A stretch of DNA of 64,000 bases from Cohaesibacter marisflavi (GCF_900115225.1 NZ_FOVR01000006.1:124001-188000), one strand, 5' to 3'. Shown: positions 9,326-18,053, counted from the stretch's first letter. Notes: generated from the letters alone by a model not told the origin. Numbers and translations are program-made.

Positions 9326-9517
9326 CTAACTCTCATAAATTGTATGGATAAAGTCGGATCGAGGTTTCCCGGCGAGATCTCGCTCGATCATGTCTATGAT
9401 CTCTTTCATCTCGCTCAGAGATCTATATTCAACCTCCTCACCGTTGATCTTGGTTTTCTTGGCACCAAGGGCAAAGGCCTTTTTGAGATTGGCCAAATCT
9501 TCTTTCGTCCAGCTCAT
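9326..9517 (-). CDS. Head-tail connector gpW-like protein
   Basis: A 63-residue protein starting MSWTKEDLANLKKAFALGAK. The pattern 'L..lk.A...G......gEeveYRSLsEM..iI..ie..l' is that of the lambda gpW family, which fills the channel below the portal and prepares it for tail joining. The ATG shares one base with the terminase stop codon (TGATG at 9519-9515). The order terminase, gpW, portal is the standard lambda-like order. Confidence 0.88.
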   Translation of the reverse strand: MSWTKEDLANLKKAFALGAKKTKINGEEVEYRSLSEMKEIIDMIERDLAGKPRSDFIHTIYES

Positions 9518-11544
9518 CAGCCCAACCAATCATCATTTTGCCCAAGCCAATCATCCCCGGCAGACAACAATCCATTGTCTGGAGAGTTGCCCTCAGGCTG
9601 AGGATCCGGCTCAGAATCCAGCTCAGGCTTGATCAAGGCTTTGACAGGTTCAGGAGCAAAAAGCTCCTGTTGCGCGCCAACCTCACCAAGCAAGCCATAT
9701 TGTTTTTCAAGATAGTGCCAATTGTGATCCTCAAAGAGAGAGATCTGGAGGATCTCGGCGGATGCAACTGCATAGATCTCGCAGTCGAGCAAGTGGTTGT
9801 CACCGACCGGTTGCCACTTCTGTTTTGGGATCCCCGAAACAACCACATCTTTGAGATATTCGGACGTGATTTGTTTGTAATACCAATCCGGCAAGAAATC
9901 ACCGTGATGACAATATCCGGGCGGATCCTCAGAGGCACCGGAGACAACACCCTCTTTGTGCAAATTGTCGTAAAAGGTCGCCTTGAGGTCCCAAGTCCCG
10001 ACCGCTCGAAGCGTTGCGCCATCCTTGACCCGTCGCCCCTGATAATCATAGGTGACAGGTTTTTCAGGTCCAACCGGAGGCTTGCCCCAGCCATCCACTC
10101 CATGGATCGCTTGCGCCTTGAGGCGCGCACCGCACCAAGTGTAAACCGCCCCAGCCCGGCCACCATCGCCCGCATCAACGCACATCATCTCAATCGGTCT
10201 GAGACAACCGTTCACATCGGGAAATTCTTCCTCATAAACGCGCGCCAGTTTTTTCCAAGCGCCCTCATTGGCGTCCGTTGTGTCACCGTCCAGCCATCTG
10301 GCGGAAATGGTCCAGCTCTGCTTACCACGGCCAAAAGCCTTGATGATGACCCATATCCCCTTGTGCTGCACATCAGCACCGGCAACCAGAATGAGGCCAC
10401 CGCGCGGGATCTGGTTTTCAGGGTAATGTTGCGACCGCTCCATTAGCCTTTTCCACTCAGGAGCGTTGCCTTTCATGGCAAAGGGCAAGCCAAGGACAAG
10501 GTTTTTAAATCCCTTTGGTCCTTTGGATCCGCCCTTCTCAGAGTCGAGATAGTCCTGAGCAATCGCCTCATAACTCATCATCAGAGAGACGAAGGCATCC
10601 ATATGGAAGCCGGGTTCACGCCCCTCATTGCCGCGATGCGCCCGATAATGACCGGCCTTGACGCCCTTCACTCGCTCGGCCTCACTCACATGATGCCCGC
10701 AATGCGGACATTCATATTTTGATTTGTGAGGCGATCTCTCATCGATCACCAAGCCATCAAAATGCTGATAGAACCATTCACCACATTCAGGGCATTGGAT
10801 ATACCAAAAGCGCTGATCAGAAGCGAGAAAGGCCCGGTCAATTCTGCAGTGCCCGACACCCTTGCCGCCTTCCTCGCCCGCATCAAGCTCAGGCGTCGAG
10901 AGCTGGAAAATTTTGTAGGTTTTGGCCCGACGAAAGGCAGTGAAGCGACCAAAGAAAAGTGTTTCCGGATCATCCTCGCCCGAAATATCCTGCCACTTGG
11001 AGACCTCATCCTTGATGCCATATTTCACCGTCTTGGATGAGAGATCCATCGCCGAGTTGGCATTGGCGAATTTGATATATCCGCCGGGAAACTTTTTCAG
11101 AAACTTGGAGGACCCCTCATCCGACCGGCTGGTCATCGGCTTAATGACTTGCCGACCAATTTGATTTTCCCAAGCATCGATCAAAGGCCGGAATTTCTGA
11201 TCACTCATATCCTTGAGCGCATCAATTGACGGCACTGCAAAAAGCGTATTGGCAGGCGTTTGATCTGCGATATAGAGCGCCCACGACAGGGCCAGAATTG
11301 ACGCTCCGGTTTGCTGGCTCTTGCGAATTGTCACCACGTTGCACGGATGCTCAACGCTCAGACATTCAGCAGGCTCAATCAGATAGGGCGCATTCGACCG
11401 GCTCCACAATTGCCCGGCATGATCGCCATCGATCAGAACAATATTCTGCTCAATCCACTCAGGAAATCTTACCGGCAAGGTTGGCCTGATCCCAGACGCA
11501 AGCTCACCGAAGATCAGTTTTTCAGCGCCCGCAAACCAAGCCAT
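9517..11544 (-). CDS. Phage terminase large subunit, GpA family
   Basis: A 675-residue protein of the lambda gpA/TerL family that pumps DNA into the prohead and cuts it. The ATPase domain has an atypical Walker A (RKSQQTGAS, residues 74-82) as in GpA proteins. A zinc-ribbon-like pair (CPECGEWF ... CPHCGHH) lies at about residues 265-300. The nuclease half starts near GGLILVAGADVQ and includes CVDAGDGG. Length is close to lambda gpA (641). The gene ends within the gpW start codon. Confidence 0.94.
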   Translation of the reverse strand: MAWFAGAEKLIFGELASGIRPTLPVRFPEWIEQNIVLIDGDHAGQLWSRSNAPYLIEPAECLSVEHPCNVVTIRKSQQTGASILALSWALYIADQTPANTLFAVPSIDALKDMSDQKFRPLIDAWENQIGRQVIKPMTSRSDEGSSKFLKKFPGGYIKFANANSAMDLSSKTVKYGIKDEVSKWQDISGEDDPETLFFGRFTAFRRAKTYKIFQLSTPELDAGEEGGKGVGHCRIDRAFLASDQRFWYIQCPECGEWFYQHFDGLVIDERSPHKSKYECPHCGHHVSEAERVKGVKAGHYRAHRGNEGREPGFHMDAFVSLMMSYEAIAQDYLDSEKGGSKGPKGFKNLVLGLPFAMKGNAPEWKRLMERSQHYPENQIPRGGLILVAGADVQHKGIWVIIKAFGRGKQSWTISARWLDGDTTDANEGAWKKLARVYEEEFPDVNGCLRPIEMMCVDAGDGGRAGAVYTWCGARLKAQAIHGVDGWGKPPVGPEKPVTYDYQGRRVKDGATLRAVGTWDLKATFYDNLHKEGVVSGASEDPPGYCHHGDFLPDWYYKQITSEYLKDVVVSGIPKQKWQPVGDNHLLDCEIYAVASAEILQISLFEDHNWHYLEKQYGLLGEVGAQQELFAPEPVKALIKPELDSEPDPQPEGNSPDNGLLSAGDDWLGQNDDWLG

Positions 11545-11559
11545 AACAACACCAACGAA

Positions 11560-12156
11560 CTATAGCGGCGGATCTCCTTCAGGGGCCTCAGCAGCAATCG
11601 CTGCCAGCTCTTTGGCTACAAGGTCACAGATCTCAGCCGAATATCCTTTCAACTCCAGCCGCGCCGCATGCGACCCTTTCTCAGCCGCCAGACAAAGGTC
11701 ATCGGCCCTATTCTCCAGCCGGTTAATCCCGGCTTGGATCACCTTGCCCGCCCGCTCCAGAGCGGGCCGCAACAGGTCGAGCCGAACCAGTTGCCCCATC
11801 TCAAGGGCCTCGGCTCGCTTCTTACGATCAATATCAAGCTGTTTTTCTTCCAGCCGCTTATGCTCTAACGATCCCGGCAATGGCCCCAGCGAGCTAGGCA
11901 GGCTATCCACTTGCGTTTTGCCAGCCTCGGGACGCGCCGCCGAAACCTTGATCGGGTCAATCGTCACATTGGCAAGCGCCTCATAATCAGCAACCGGCAC
12001 CCCGACAATATGCCCCCGATCATTTCGCTTTAGCTCCAGCCCAGCAGCCTCAAGTTTTTTGAGGCGTTTGGAGATCGCTGCTTTTGAGACCCCTTCCATC
12101 TCTGCAAGCTCGGTGACCGTCTTGAAAAGCGTCTCGCTGTTAACCTGACCGACCAT
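11560..12156 (-). CDS. Terminase small subunit-like DNA-binding protein
   Basis: A 198-residue protein directly upstream of the large terminase. Residues about 12-60 form a winged-helix-like DNA-binding domain (TVTELAEMEGVSKAAISKRLKKLEAAGLELKR is one continuous helix-turn-helix region). The second half is charged and helical (LDIDRKKRAEALEMGQLVRLD), as expected for oligomerisation. Small terminases recognise the packaging site, usually near their own gene. Three 9-bp repeats containing GTTAAC lie directly upstream of this start codon and are described separately. Confidence 0.75.
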   Translation of the reverse strand: MVGQVNSETLFKTVTELAEMEGVSKAAISKRLKKLEAAGLELKRNDRGHIVGVPVADYEALANVTIDPIKVSAARPEAGKTQVDSLPSSLGPLPGSLEHKRLEEKQLDIDRKKRAEALEMGQLVRLDLLRPALERAGKVIQAGINRLENRADDLCLAAEKGSHAARLELKGYSAEICDLVAKELAAIAAEAPEGDPPL

Positions 12157-12159
12157 TTC

Positions 12160-12186
12160 CGTTAACCCCGTTAACCGCGTTAACCC
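12160..12186. repeat. Three tandem 9-bp repeats, CGTTAACC(C/G)
   Basis: Three abutting 9-mers (CGTTAACCC, CGTTAACCG, CGTTAACCC) each contain the palindrome GTTAAC. A fourth GTTAAC lies at 12139-12144 inside the small terminase gene. They sit three bases before its ATG on the coding strand, covering its ribosome-site region. Iterated short sites beside terS are typical of packaging-site (cos/pac) recognition or of autoregulation. Either use is inference. Confidence 0.6.
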
Positions 12187-12304
12187 AACAAAAACATAGT
12201 TTTAACTAGAAAATCCACGGGAGGTTACAACCCCGCGTGAGGTGCGGGGGCTGGAAGGACCCGCGCGCTTTGAGCAGGTTGACCGGGTTAGCCGAGGGGC
12301 TGGA

Positions 12305-12874
12305 TCAGGTGAAGAGCTGAGCGATCTCTTGTTGTAGGGTAGCATTGAGGGCCTCCTCGCTCTCTTTCTCGAACGTATCCGCAGCCTTGCCGCGTGCGCC
12401 TTCTATTGCCACGTTTGGGCCATAGAGTTGGCGGATCGGCAGGCGGTCCTCAGTCTGGCGAATGAAAACGCCAAGATGAGACTTGTCTGACTTGCCCGCC
12501 TCAACCGTACCGAAGAAAGACCCGGCAAAGATTTGACGCGAGCCCCAAGGGCTGGCCTCGATCCCCTCATCGGTTTGGGCCGGGCTAAACTCGGTCAGGT
12601 AAGACCACTCTGCTCGCACGCGAATCTCATAGATGAATTCCCCCGCGCTTGCGTAACTCTTGGTCTTGGTTGAGCGTTGGATCTTGCGCGCCTTGACGCC
12701 TGCCTGCTTGGCAGTGGCCTGACGCCATGGCGTCATAGCTCGCCGCCCCGCTTGGCGGACTGTTGCTTGCAGCATCCGGGGTGACTTGTTGCCCATCGTC
12801 TGGATGAGGTCGAGCGTCTTCTCGAAGTTGGATAGATCTACATCAATCACATCGCGTTGCTCCAAATCGGCCAT
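12305..12874 (-). CDS. Minor tail protein Z (GpZ)-like
   Basis: About 189 residues. The RQAGRRAMTPWRQATAKQ segment and especially the carboxyl-side RLPIRQLYGPNVA motif are characteristic of prophage minor tail protein Z (HK97 gp10-like), which helps finish the tail tube. The ATG at 12874 lies after a hairpin; a TTG eight codons upstream is an alternative start. In most phages this gene lies after the neck genes, so its place upstream of the terminase is unusual. A 148-base gap holding the GTTAAC repeats and a GC-rich hairpin (CCCCGC/GCGGGG, about 12,226-12,246) separates it from terS. Confidence 0.75.
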   Translation of the reverse strand: MADLEQRDVIDVDLSNFEKTLDLIQTMGNKSPRMLQATVRQAGRRAMTPWRQATAKQAGVKARKIQRSTKTKSYASAGEFIYEIRVRAEWSYLTEFSPAQTDEGIEASPWGSRQIFAGSFFGTVEAGKSDKSHLGVFIRQTEDRLPIRQLYGPNVAIEGARGKAADTFEKESEEALNATLQQEIAQLFT

Positions 12875-12940
12875 GAGAAAACCCGCCCGGACAATCAAGC
12901 CAGAGCGGGTTCACCTCACCACAAGGAACGCCAACAAAAA

Positions 12941-12972
12941 ACCCGCGCTTGCTACGTGAGCAAATCGCGGGT
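12941..12972 (-). terminator. Rho-independent terminator, leftward
   Basis: ACCCGCG at 12941-12947 pairs with CGCGGGT at 12966-12972, with a second inner stem (TTGCT/AGCAA). Read on the minus strand, the stem is followed by a run of six T. It follows the 12,997-13,755 gene and separates it from the GpZ-like gene. A further inverted repeat, AACCCGC (12880-12886) with GCGGGTT (12905-12911), lies in the GpZ leader and could structure its start region. Confidence 0.75.
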
Positions 12973-12996
12973 GATTTTCGACTATTAAAAGCTATG

Positions 12997-13755
12997 TCAA
13001 ACGATTTGATTACACAACCCATAAAGTGAGCCTTCAACCGGATCCGGCGTCCGTTTGACGAATGGCGGCAGCTCGAAGGGCTTGAGTATCCAACGATGCA
13101 GACGCGGGATCATGGCATGGATCTCCTCAAGGCCACAGGCCCAAATCTCCCACTTTTTCAATTCGTTGGCATGGGTTGCATGATCGCGGGAAAAGGCAAT
13201 ATCACAGGCCTGCCCCTTGCGGATATATGGCCCGTCATAGCCTGCAGGCTTGCGCAACATGTTGCTGGGGATAAAACTCAACCGCTGGTCATCGGCCCAA
13301 TAACTACACTTGTTCAGATCATAGCAGCGCAAAGGCGGCAACTCGCAGAGCACACCCGGCTCAAACCCGGCACGCGCATAGAGAACCACGGCACCCGCCC
13401 GCATGGCCTGCTCTTGCCCCTTGCCCGCATAATCGCAAACCGTCTCATGGACAGCCAGCGCCGCCGGATCCAGATCTTGCCCAACAGGGCCGGAGCCGGA
13501 GATCATAACGCCCATTTCTTCGATCCGGTCAAAAGTGCCGTTGGCATTGGCAAAACCCAAGACCGCATCATCTGCCTGATAGCCAATTACTCGATCAGCC
13601 TTCTGATCGCCATAGACCCACCGCAGGAGGCCAACAATACCGATAGGCTTAGGCGCTGCACTCTCCTGACGAACTTGGACGGCAGGCGCGTGATAATAAA
13701 CCTTAGCGTTTGCATTGGACGGTAAGACCGGACCGGATTTGTAAATTTCAACCAT
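12997..13755 (-). CDS. Phage protein of unknown function
   Basis: A 252-residue soluble protein starting MVEIYKSGPVLPSNANAKVY. It contains the segments PIGIVGLLRWVYGDQKADRV, VCDYAGKGQEQAMRAGAVVL and IWACGLEEIHAMIPRLHRWI and three Cys spread over the second half. I do not recognise a family. It has its own terminator downstream and a repeat-rich leader upstream, so it may be a separately controlled leftward unit between the replication and packaging genes. The start is an ATG seven codons after an alternative TTG. Confidence 0.7.
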   Translation of the reverse strand: MVEIYKSGPVLPSNANAKVYYHAPAVQVRQESAAPKPIGIVGLLRWVYGDQKADRVIGYQADDAVLGFANANGTFDRIEEMGVMISGSGPVGQDLDPAALAVHETVCDYAGKGQEQAMRAGAVVLYARAGFEPGVLCELPPLRCYDLNKCSYWADDQRLSFIPSNMLRKPAGYDGPYIRKGQACDIAFSRDHATHANELKKWEIWACGLEEIHAMIPRLHRWILKPFELPPFVKRTPDPVEGSLYGLCNQIV

Positions 13756-14051
13756 GTTTCGAGCCTTTATTGTCAAATCTTACAAGGACGATAGTTTTTC
13801 GACGGTCAATTGACAGTCAAAAAGAAAACCGTCGGACCGTTTTATTTAAATATTTCAATTCCCTACCTAAATGGGTAGACAGTTAAGACAGTTATATGAG
13901 GTTAAAAGGTTACGCACATACACCCACACACCCACATGAGCCTTGTTGCCGCCAAAACCCTCGCAACTATCGCAGCCCTCTACGCAGCATTGAAAAGACT
14001 GCATTTTCCAAATCGACAGTTATTTGAGAGTTGGCGACAGTTGCGCCCCTT
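13756..14051. other. Intergenic control region with GACAGTT repeats and inverted repeats
   Basis: No gene seen. The octamer GACAGTTA occurs at 13878-13885, 13887-13894 and 14015-14022, with GACAGTTG at 14036-14043. The perfect palindrome GTCAATTGAC lies at 13805-13814, inside a larger inverted repeat CGACGGT (13800-13806) / ACCGTCG (13828-13834). A C/A-rich stretch (about 13,918-13,936) follows. The region precedes the leftward 252-residue gene and follows the primase stop. It could hold a late promoter, activator sites or a replication origin; none is proven. Confidence 0.5.
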
Positions 14052-16688
14052 TTAGCCGTTGTAATCCTCCACACTTTGCGGCACAGGCGGCACAGGTGGA
14101 CCATCATGCACGTTGCCAGCATCGGGCATGACATAATCCAACCGGATATTGAGATAGCTCACCGTGCGCTTTTTGCGCTTCTCCAGACCACGCTCCACCA
14201 TGGCGCGGCCAAAGCCCGTCATTTTATAGATCGGTGCCTCATTCAACCGCGCCCATGAGCAATAGGCCTCATAGAGGGTGGTGGCATTGACCTCCTCGCC
14301 CGGAGCGCGCTCGATACAGTCGGCAATGAAGCGCCCAAGCGGGTCACTATCCTCCTTATAGTTTTGGGTTTCTTTGGTAATCACGTCAGGCACCTGCAAA
14401 CCATCCTCCAGATAGCGCCTGACGCCATCCAGCAGCCAATTGAGGATCCCGCTACGCTCTTGCCATAGCTTGTCGGGCAAGCCCTTGTCCTGTTGATCCT
14501 CAGGGATATTTTGATCCCAATGGAACAACACCACGCGCCGCCAGATGCCTCGGTCAGCCGAGCGGATCGAGGGCCGATGATTGCCCGAAACCATGAGCTT
14601 GAATTGCGGGAAAAATTCAAAAAAATCCTCACGCAACTTGCGCACCTGCAAAGGCTCTCCACCGGTGATTTCCTTGATGACCGCCTCGGCCAAGACCGAT
14701 CCACGCTCAGGCTCAGAGGCCTTGACCAATCGCTTACCGGGCAACCGGGCAAGATCAGGCGTCGCCTCGGAGCCGCGCTTGCGGTCATCCTTTAAAAGGG
14801 TCGAAAAGTTGATTGTCGCCGCATAGGGCCCCATCATCTTGGCCAGCAAATCCATAAACACGGATTTGCCGTTGCCACCCTCCCCGAAATTGAAAACGAA
14901 TTTCTGCTCTCGCGTCAGGCCGGTCAGACAGAGGCCCGCCCAGACCTGCAGGAAGGCTTGCTTTTTCTTGCATGGGATCGCCGTATCCATGAATCGCTGA
15001 AACACTTCACACCGCGCCTCAGGGTCATACCTAACTGGCATCACTTTTGCCAATCGATCCTCACGCCTATGCGGTTTCAAGGTCTCGCACGCGCCCTCAA
15101 GCCGCATCGACCCATTTTCCAGATTGATGACCATGAGATCGGCATCCATTTCAGAGGGCTCAACCGTCATGTAATTCTGAGCCGTGGCGATCATGTTGGC
15201 GATCCGTCCGGCATTGCCGCAGGAAATGGCAAAGCCAAAATGACTATTGGCAAATTCGGAGATCTCCTCCTCATTCTCTAGCCATTCAGGAGGCTCAAAA
15301 CGCAAGGCGGTTGCCTCATCCTGCATTGCCCTTGCGGTTTCATGCGCGCGTTTGTGAACATGCTCAAGTGCACCATCCTCGGTCCAATGCGAGCCGCACC
15401 AATGGTGCCAACCAATATCGCGCACATAGAGCAAATCCTGCCCGAAACGGGCCTGTAGCCGCTCACCATTGCCCAGATCATTGCGCTCCAGCTCGGCCAG
15501 CTCACGATCCAAGGCCGAATAAAGCGCCGATCCATCAGAGCGTTTTGGTGGAGCGGAAAAGGATGATTTCTTTTTGCGCTTCTTTTTAGCCTTATTGGCG
15601 CCCGCATCCTCCTGGCTAGTTTCCGCCGCTTGGTCCGGCTTATCAGGCTGAATTTCCTCACCCTTAGCGCCGCCGTCATCCTCGGCAAATCCGCCATAAT
15701 CATCAGGGCTTGGCGCTGGAGGATAAGACCCGGAGCGAGCAGCCCGCCGCGCGGCCTTGGCGCGGATCTCAGACAGGTCTCGCGGGTGATTGGCCCCGTC
15801 ATTCAGCCCGCTATTGATTGTTGCTTGGACGGCCTTAGCGCCATCATCTTTCATCAGACCATTGCTTTGCGCCGCATCCTGCAACACGCCAAAGGCCATC
15901 GCGCGCGACACCACCTGAGCGCCGACCAATTGACCGATAGCAAAGGCCGCTTTGTTGAGCTGAGTATTGCGCCCGCCCTTGCCACAACTGCGCACCGCAT
16001 GACACTCGCCATCCATCGCCGCCAGCGCATATTTGCGGACAGCCTCATCCTCCTTGGCCAAGGTCGATTGAAAGTCACCCATTGCCGCCGGAGGGGCACC
16101 GCCCTCAGGCCCCTCCTGCTCGACTGGCTTGATCACCAGATCCAACAGGCTCTCAGGAGCCTCAACAGGATCGTTATTAACGGCCCAACGATAGACCGCA
16201 CCGTCAGCCCGCACCGAAGGCGGCACGATGACATATCCCCCCTCACCCCTGACATCAATATTTTCCATCAGCGGGTTGCGGTTGCGCACCTCCCGACCAT
16301 CGCCCGGCATGCGGTAAAAGAAGTGCCGCCCGCCCCTTGGTGTTGCGGTTGCTAGTGTCTCAGGCAAAGGCTCACCGATAGCCGCCTCGACAATAGCGAT
16401 CAAATCCGTGATCTCGATCACTTCACCGGTCGCCTCATCGACCTTTGCATCAAGGTCCAAGACCCACAAATCACAGCCCCAGCCAGTCGGAGCGCCGATC
16501 AACGCACGCGGCCACCGCGCCCACCATTGGCGGATCTGATCGGGATCTTTGGTGGCATTTTCCTGCCAAGCCTTGATGAGTGACTTCTTGTTGCTTGGGT
16601 TGGCTGGAAAGACAGCGAAGCCCCTCTCGGCCAGCGCCAAGGCATGTTCCAGCATTGACGGCGGCAACGTAGTTTCCTTGTCTGTCAT
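14052..16688 (-). CDS. P4-type phage primase/helicase (prim-pol plus SF3 helicase)
   Basis: An 878-residue replication protein. Residues about 10-190 are a bifunctional primase-polymerase domain with the metal-binding LDLD (77-80) and GGRHFFY motifs. A variable, Lys-rich linker (KAKKKRKKKSSFSAPPKR) follows. Next come a D5-type region and a superfamily 3 helicase with Walker A (GEGGNGKS) and KLMVSGNHRPS. It should prime and unwind phage DNA at the origin. Its ATG overlaps the stop of the upstream zinc-finger-like gene (ATGA). Length is typical for fused phage or plasmid primases. Confidence 0.93.
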   Translation of the reverse strand: MTDKETTLPPSMLEHALALAERGFAVFPANPSNKKSLIKAWQENATKDPDQIRQWWARWPRALIGAPTGWGCDLWVLDLDAKVDEATGEVIEITDLIAIVEAAIGEPLPETLATATPRGGRHFFYRMPGDGREVRNRNPLMENIDVRGEGGYVIVPPSVRADGAVYRWAVNNDPVEAPESLLDLVIKPVEQEGPEGGAPPAAMGDFQSTLAKEDEAVRKYALAAMDGECHAVRSCGKGGRNTQLNKAAFAIGQLVGAQVVSRAMAFGVLQDAAQSNGLMKDDGAKAVQATINSGLNDGANHPRDLSEIRAKAARRAARSGSYPPAPSPDDYGGFAEDDGGAKGEEIQPDKPDQAAETSQEDAGANKAKKKRKKKSSFSAPPKRSDGSALYSALDRELAELERNDLGNGERLQARFGQDLLYVRDIGWHHWCGSHWTEDGALEHVHKRAHETARAMQDEATALRFEPPEWLENEEEISEFANSHFGFAISCGNAGRIANMIATAQNYMTVEPSEMDADLMVINLENGSMRLEGACETLKPHRREDRLAKVMPVRYDPEARCEVFQRFMDTAIPCKKKQAFLQVWAGLCLTGLTREQKFVFNFGEGGNGKSVFMDLLAKMMGPYAATINFSTLLKDDRKRGSEATPDLARLPGKRLVKASEPERGSVLAEAVIKEITGGEPLQVRKLREDFFEFFPQFKLMVSGNHRPSIRSADRGIWRRVVLFHWDQNIPEDQQDKGLPDKLWQERSGILNWLLDGVRRYLEDGLQVPDVITKETQNYKEDSDPLGRFIADCIERAPGEEVNATTLYEAYCSWARLNEAPIYKMTGFGRAMVERGLEKRKKRTVSYLNIRLDYVMPDAGNVHDGPPVPPVPQSVEDYNG

Positions 16689-16990
16689 AGCAAAACCCCT
16701 TGTTGTTTCTTAAAATTGCGCTCACGCCGTGCCTTGCGAGCGCGGACGGGTTGCGGCAACAAATAGTCAGGAATGTCGGAAGGCTTACGGGTTTCAGTGC
16801 AGAGCTGTTTATGCGCCTGAGCAATATGCTCAGAGCAAAACCATTGCCCCGGCTTGCCCGCTTTGAATGAGGCCCCGATGCCGAATGCGCCCCAATTGGA
16901 GCAGCCCCTGGCCATGCAAAAATGTTTCACGCATGCCTCGTTGCTTCTATATCGAGTTGGCTTTTTGGATTGATCGATGAGGAGGGTCAT
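16685..16990 (-). CDS. Small Cys/His-rich phage protein upstream of primase
   Basis: A 101-residue protein starting MTLLIDQSKKPTRYRSNEAC. Four Cys and two His are arranged C-x3-H-x-C-x4-C ... WFCSEH, which suggests a zinc-binding fold. The carboxyl end is Arg/Lys-rich (VRARKARRERNFKKQQ). It overlaps the primase by four bases, so it is probably co-translated and could assist replication or bind DNA. I do not recognise a named family. Confidence 0.7.
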   Translation of the reverse strand: MTLLIDQSKKPTRYRSNEACVKHFCMARGCSNWGAFGIGASFKAGKPGQWFCSEHIAQAHKQLCTETRKPSDIPDYLLPQPVRARKARRERNFKKQQGVLL

Positions 16991-17049
16991 TGCGCGACCC
17001 TCGCAACCTTTGATAAGCAGAACCAAGAATGGCAAAGAGGCAATGTCCA

Positions 17050-17748
17050 ATGAGCAAACTCAGCAACGTCCACGTCACTATTGATAGCCGCACGATGTGG
17101 GGCATATCTATCGGCAGTTTCTCCTGCCTCCTCGTAGTCTTGTATGTAGGTTATCTCATTGGTTGGTTCGATACATTCTGTACCGGAACATCGGATAAGT
17201 CTGATTTGCCTGCAGCAACCTGCCTCAGGGAATGGGCTTCCGCTCTCTCTGGCTGGATAGCGGCAATAGTGGCTCTGATAACGCTTAGTTGGCTTAAACT
17301 GCAGGCTCGGATACCAGAGTTCAAAGATGAGCGGCAAGAGATCAACGAAATATTGAGTTCTATCAGGACCGGCCAGAAGGCGGTAAAAGAGCTCGATTTC
17401 CGACCAGAATTCGGCGGTTTTTTTGCTGATACTGCCAAGCTCAATCTGCTTGAACGCACCGAAAAGCATTTCAAAGAAGTCCAATCGAAATTCCTCGAAA
17501 CAAAACCACCAAAAAGAAGCGATATCTGGAACGACCTTAAGAGCGAAATCGAGGAACTTGCTCTCACCAAGTTGAGAGAACTCGAAGAAAAAGCAAATAT
17601 CGCGAACAGGGCCTCCTTCGAGGAAGCGGAGAAAGTTGCAGAGAGCTTTCTCAGGTTGTTCGAGAAATTGATCGAGGATAAGGCTTCCGAGCTTAAAAAC
17701 CGGAAACTGGAAATCGAAGAAGCTATTCAACGATATAGGATGAAATAG
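17050..17748 (+). CDS. Two-TM membrane protein with long coiled coil; probable prophage cargo gene
   Basis: About 232 residues. Two hydrophobic segments (about residues 16-40 and 62-84) are followed by a Lys/Glu-rich heptad-like region (about 95-232; LTKLRELEEKANIANRASF, LRLFEKLIEDKASELKNRK) expected to lie in the cytoplasm as a coiled coil. It is oriented against the leftward early operon on both sides, which marks it as an independently acquired 'moron'. Morons often alter the host surface or exclude other phages; that role is only inferred here. An in-frame ATG at 17029 is an alternative start. Confidence 0.7.
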   Translation: MSKLSNVHVTIDSRTMWGISIGSFSCLLVVLYVGYLIGWFDTFCTGTSDKSDLPAATCLREWASALSGWIAAIVALITLSWLKLQARIPEFKDERQEINEILSSIRTGQKAVKELDFRPEFGGFFADTAKLNLLERTEKHFKEVQSKFLETKPPKRSDIWNDLKSEIEELALTKLRELEEKANIANRASFEEAEKVAESFLRLFEKLIEDKASELKNRKLEIEEAIQRYRMK

Positions 17749-17765
17749 CAACGAGCCTACAATCA

Positions 17766-18053
17766 TCAAACGCCCCCCTCTACATGGAGTCGGGCTTGCT
17801 CATCGAGAAAAGCCTCAAGCTCTTCCTCATTAGACAGGAAAATCCCATAGATCACACCACCGGCAGACATGTTGACGAGGGTGACATCATCACCAAACAC
17901 AACGCCAGCACAGACCTCACCCATGCGGGTCAGCTCTTTGGCCAGTTGTTTTGAGAGAAAGAGTCTTGGATGCGGATGGACGCTCTCACACATTGCATTG
18001 CAATGTGTTGGCGCTTGCTTTGACGGCACTAGCTTTGCTCGCTTGTCGGGCAT
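17766..18053 (-). CDS. Small phage protein of unknown function
   Basis: A 95-residue protein starting MPDKRAKLVPSKQAPTHCNA. The second half (VCAGVVFGDDVTLVNMSAGG ... NEEELEAFLDEQARL) looks like a compact alpha/beta domain with an acidic end. Its ATG directly abuts the stop codon of the upstream gene (TAGATG), so it belongs to the leftward early operon. No family recognised. Confidence 0.6.
   Translation of the reverse strand: MPDKRAKLVPSKQAPTHCNAMCESVHPHPRLFLSKQLAKELTRMGEVCAGVVFGDDVTLVNMSAGGVIYGIFLSNEEELEAFLDEQARLHVEGGV

Noticed and set aside
13918-13940. CRISPR-like or microsatellite array in the C/A-rich stretch after the primase gene
   Set aside because: The ACACCCAC units are too short and irregular, with no spacers. 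No CRISPR array was seen anywhere in the window.
16987-17769. A 260-codon minus-strand frame opposite the two-TM coiled-coil gene
   Set aside because: Its product is unusually rich in Phe and Leu, as expected when a Lys/Glu-rich coiled-coil gene is read backwards. The plus-strand protein has two clear membrane helices and a heptad pattern.
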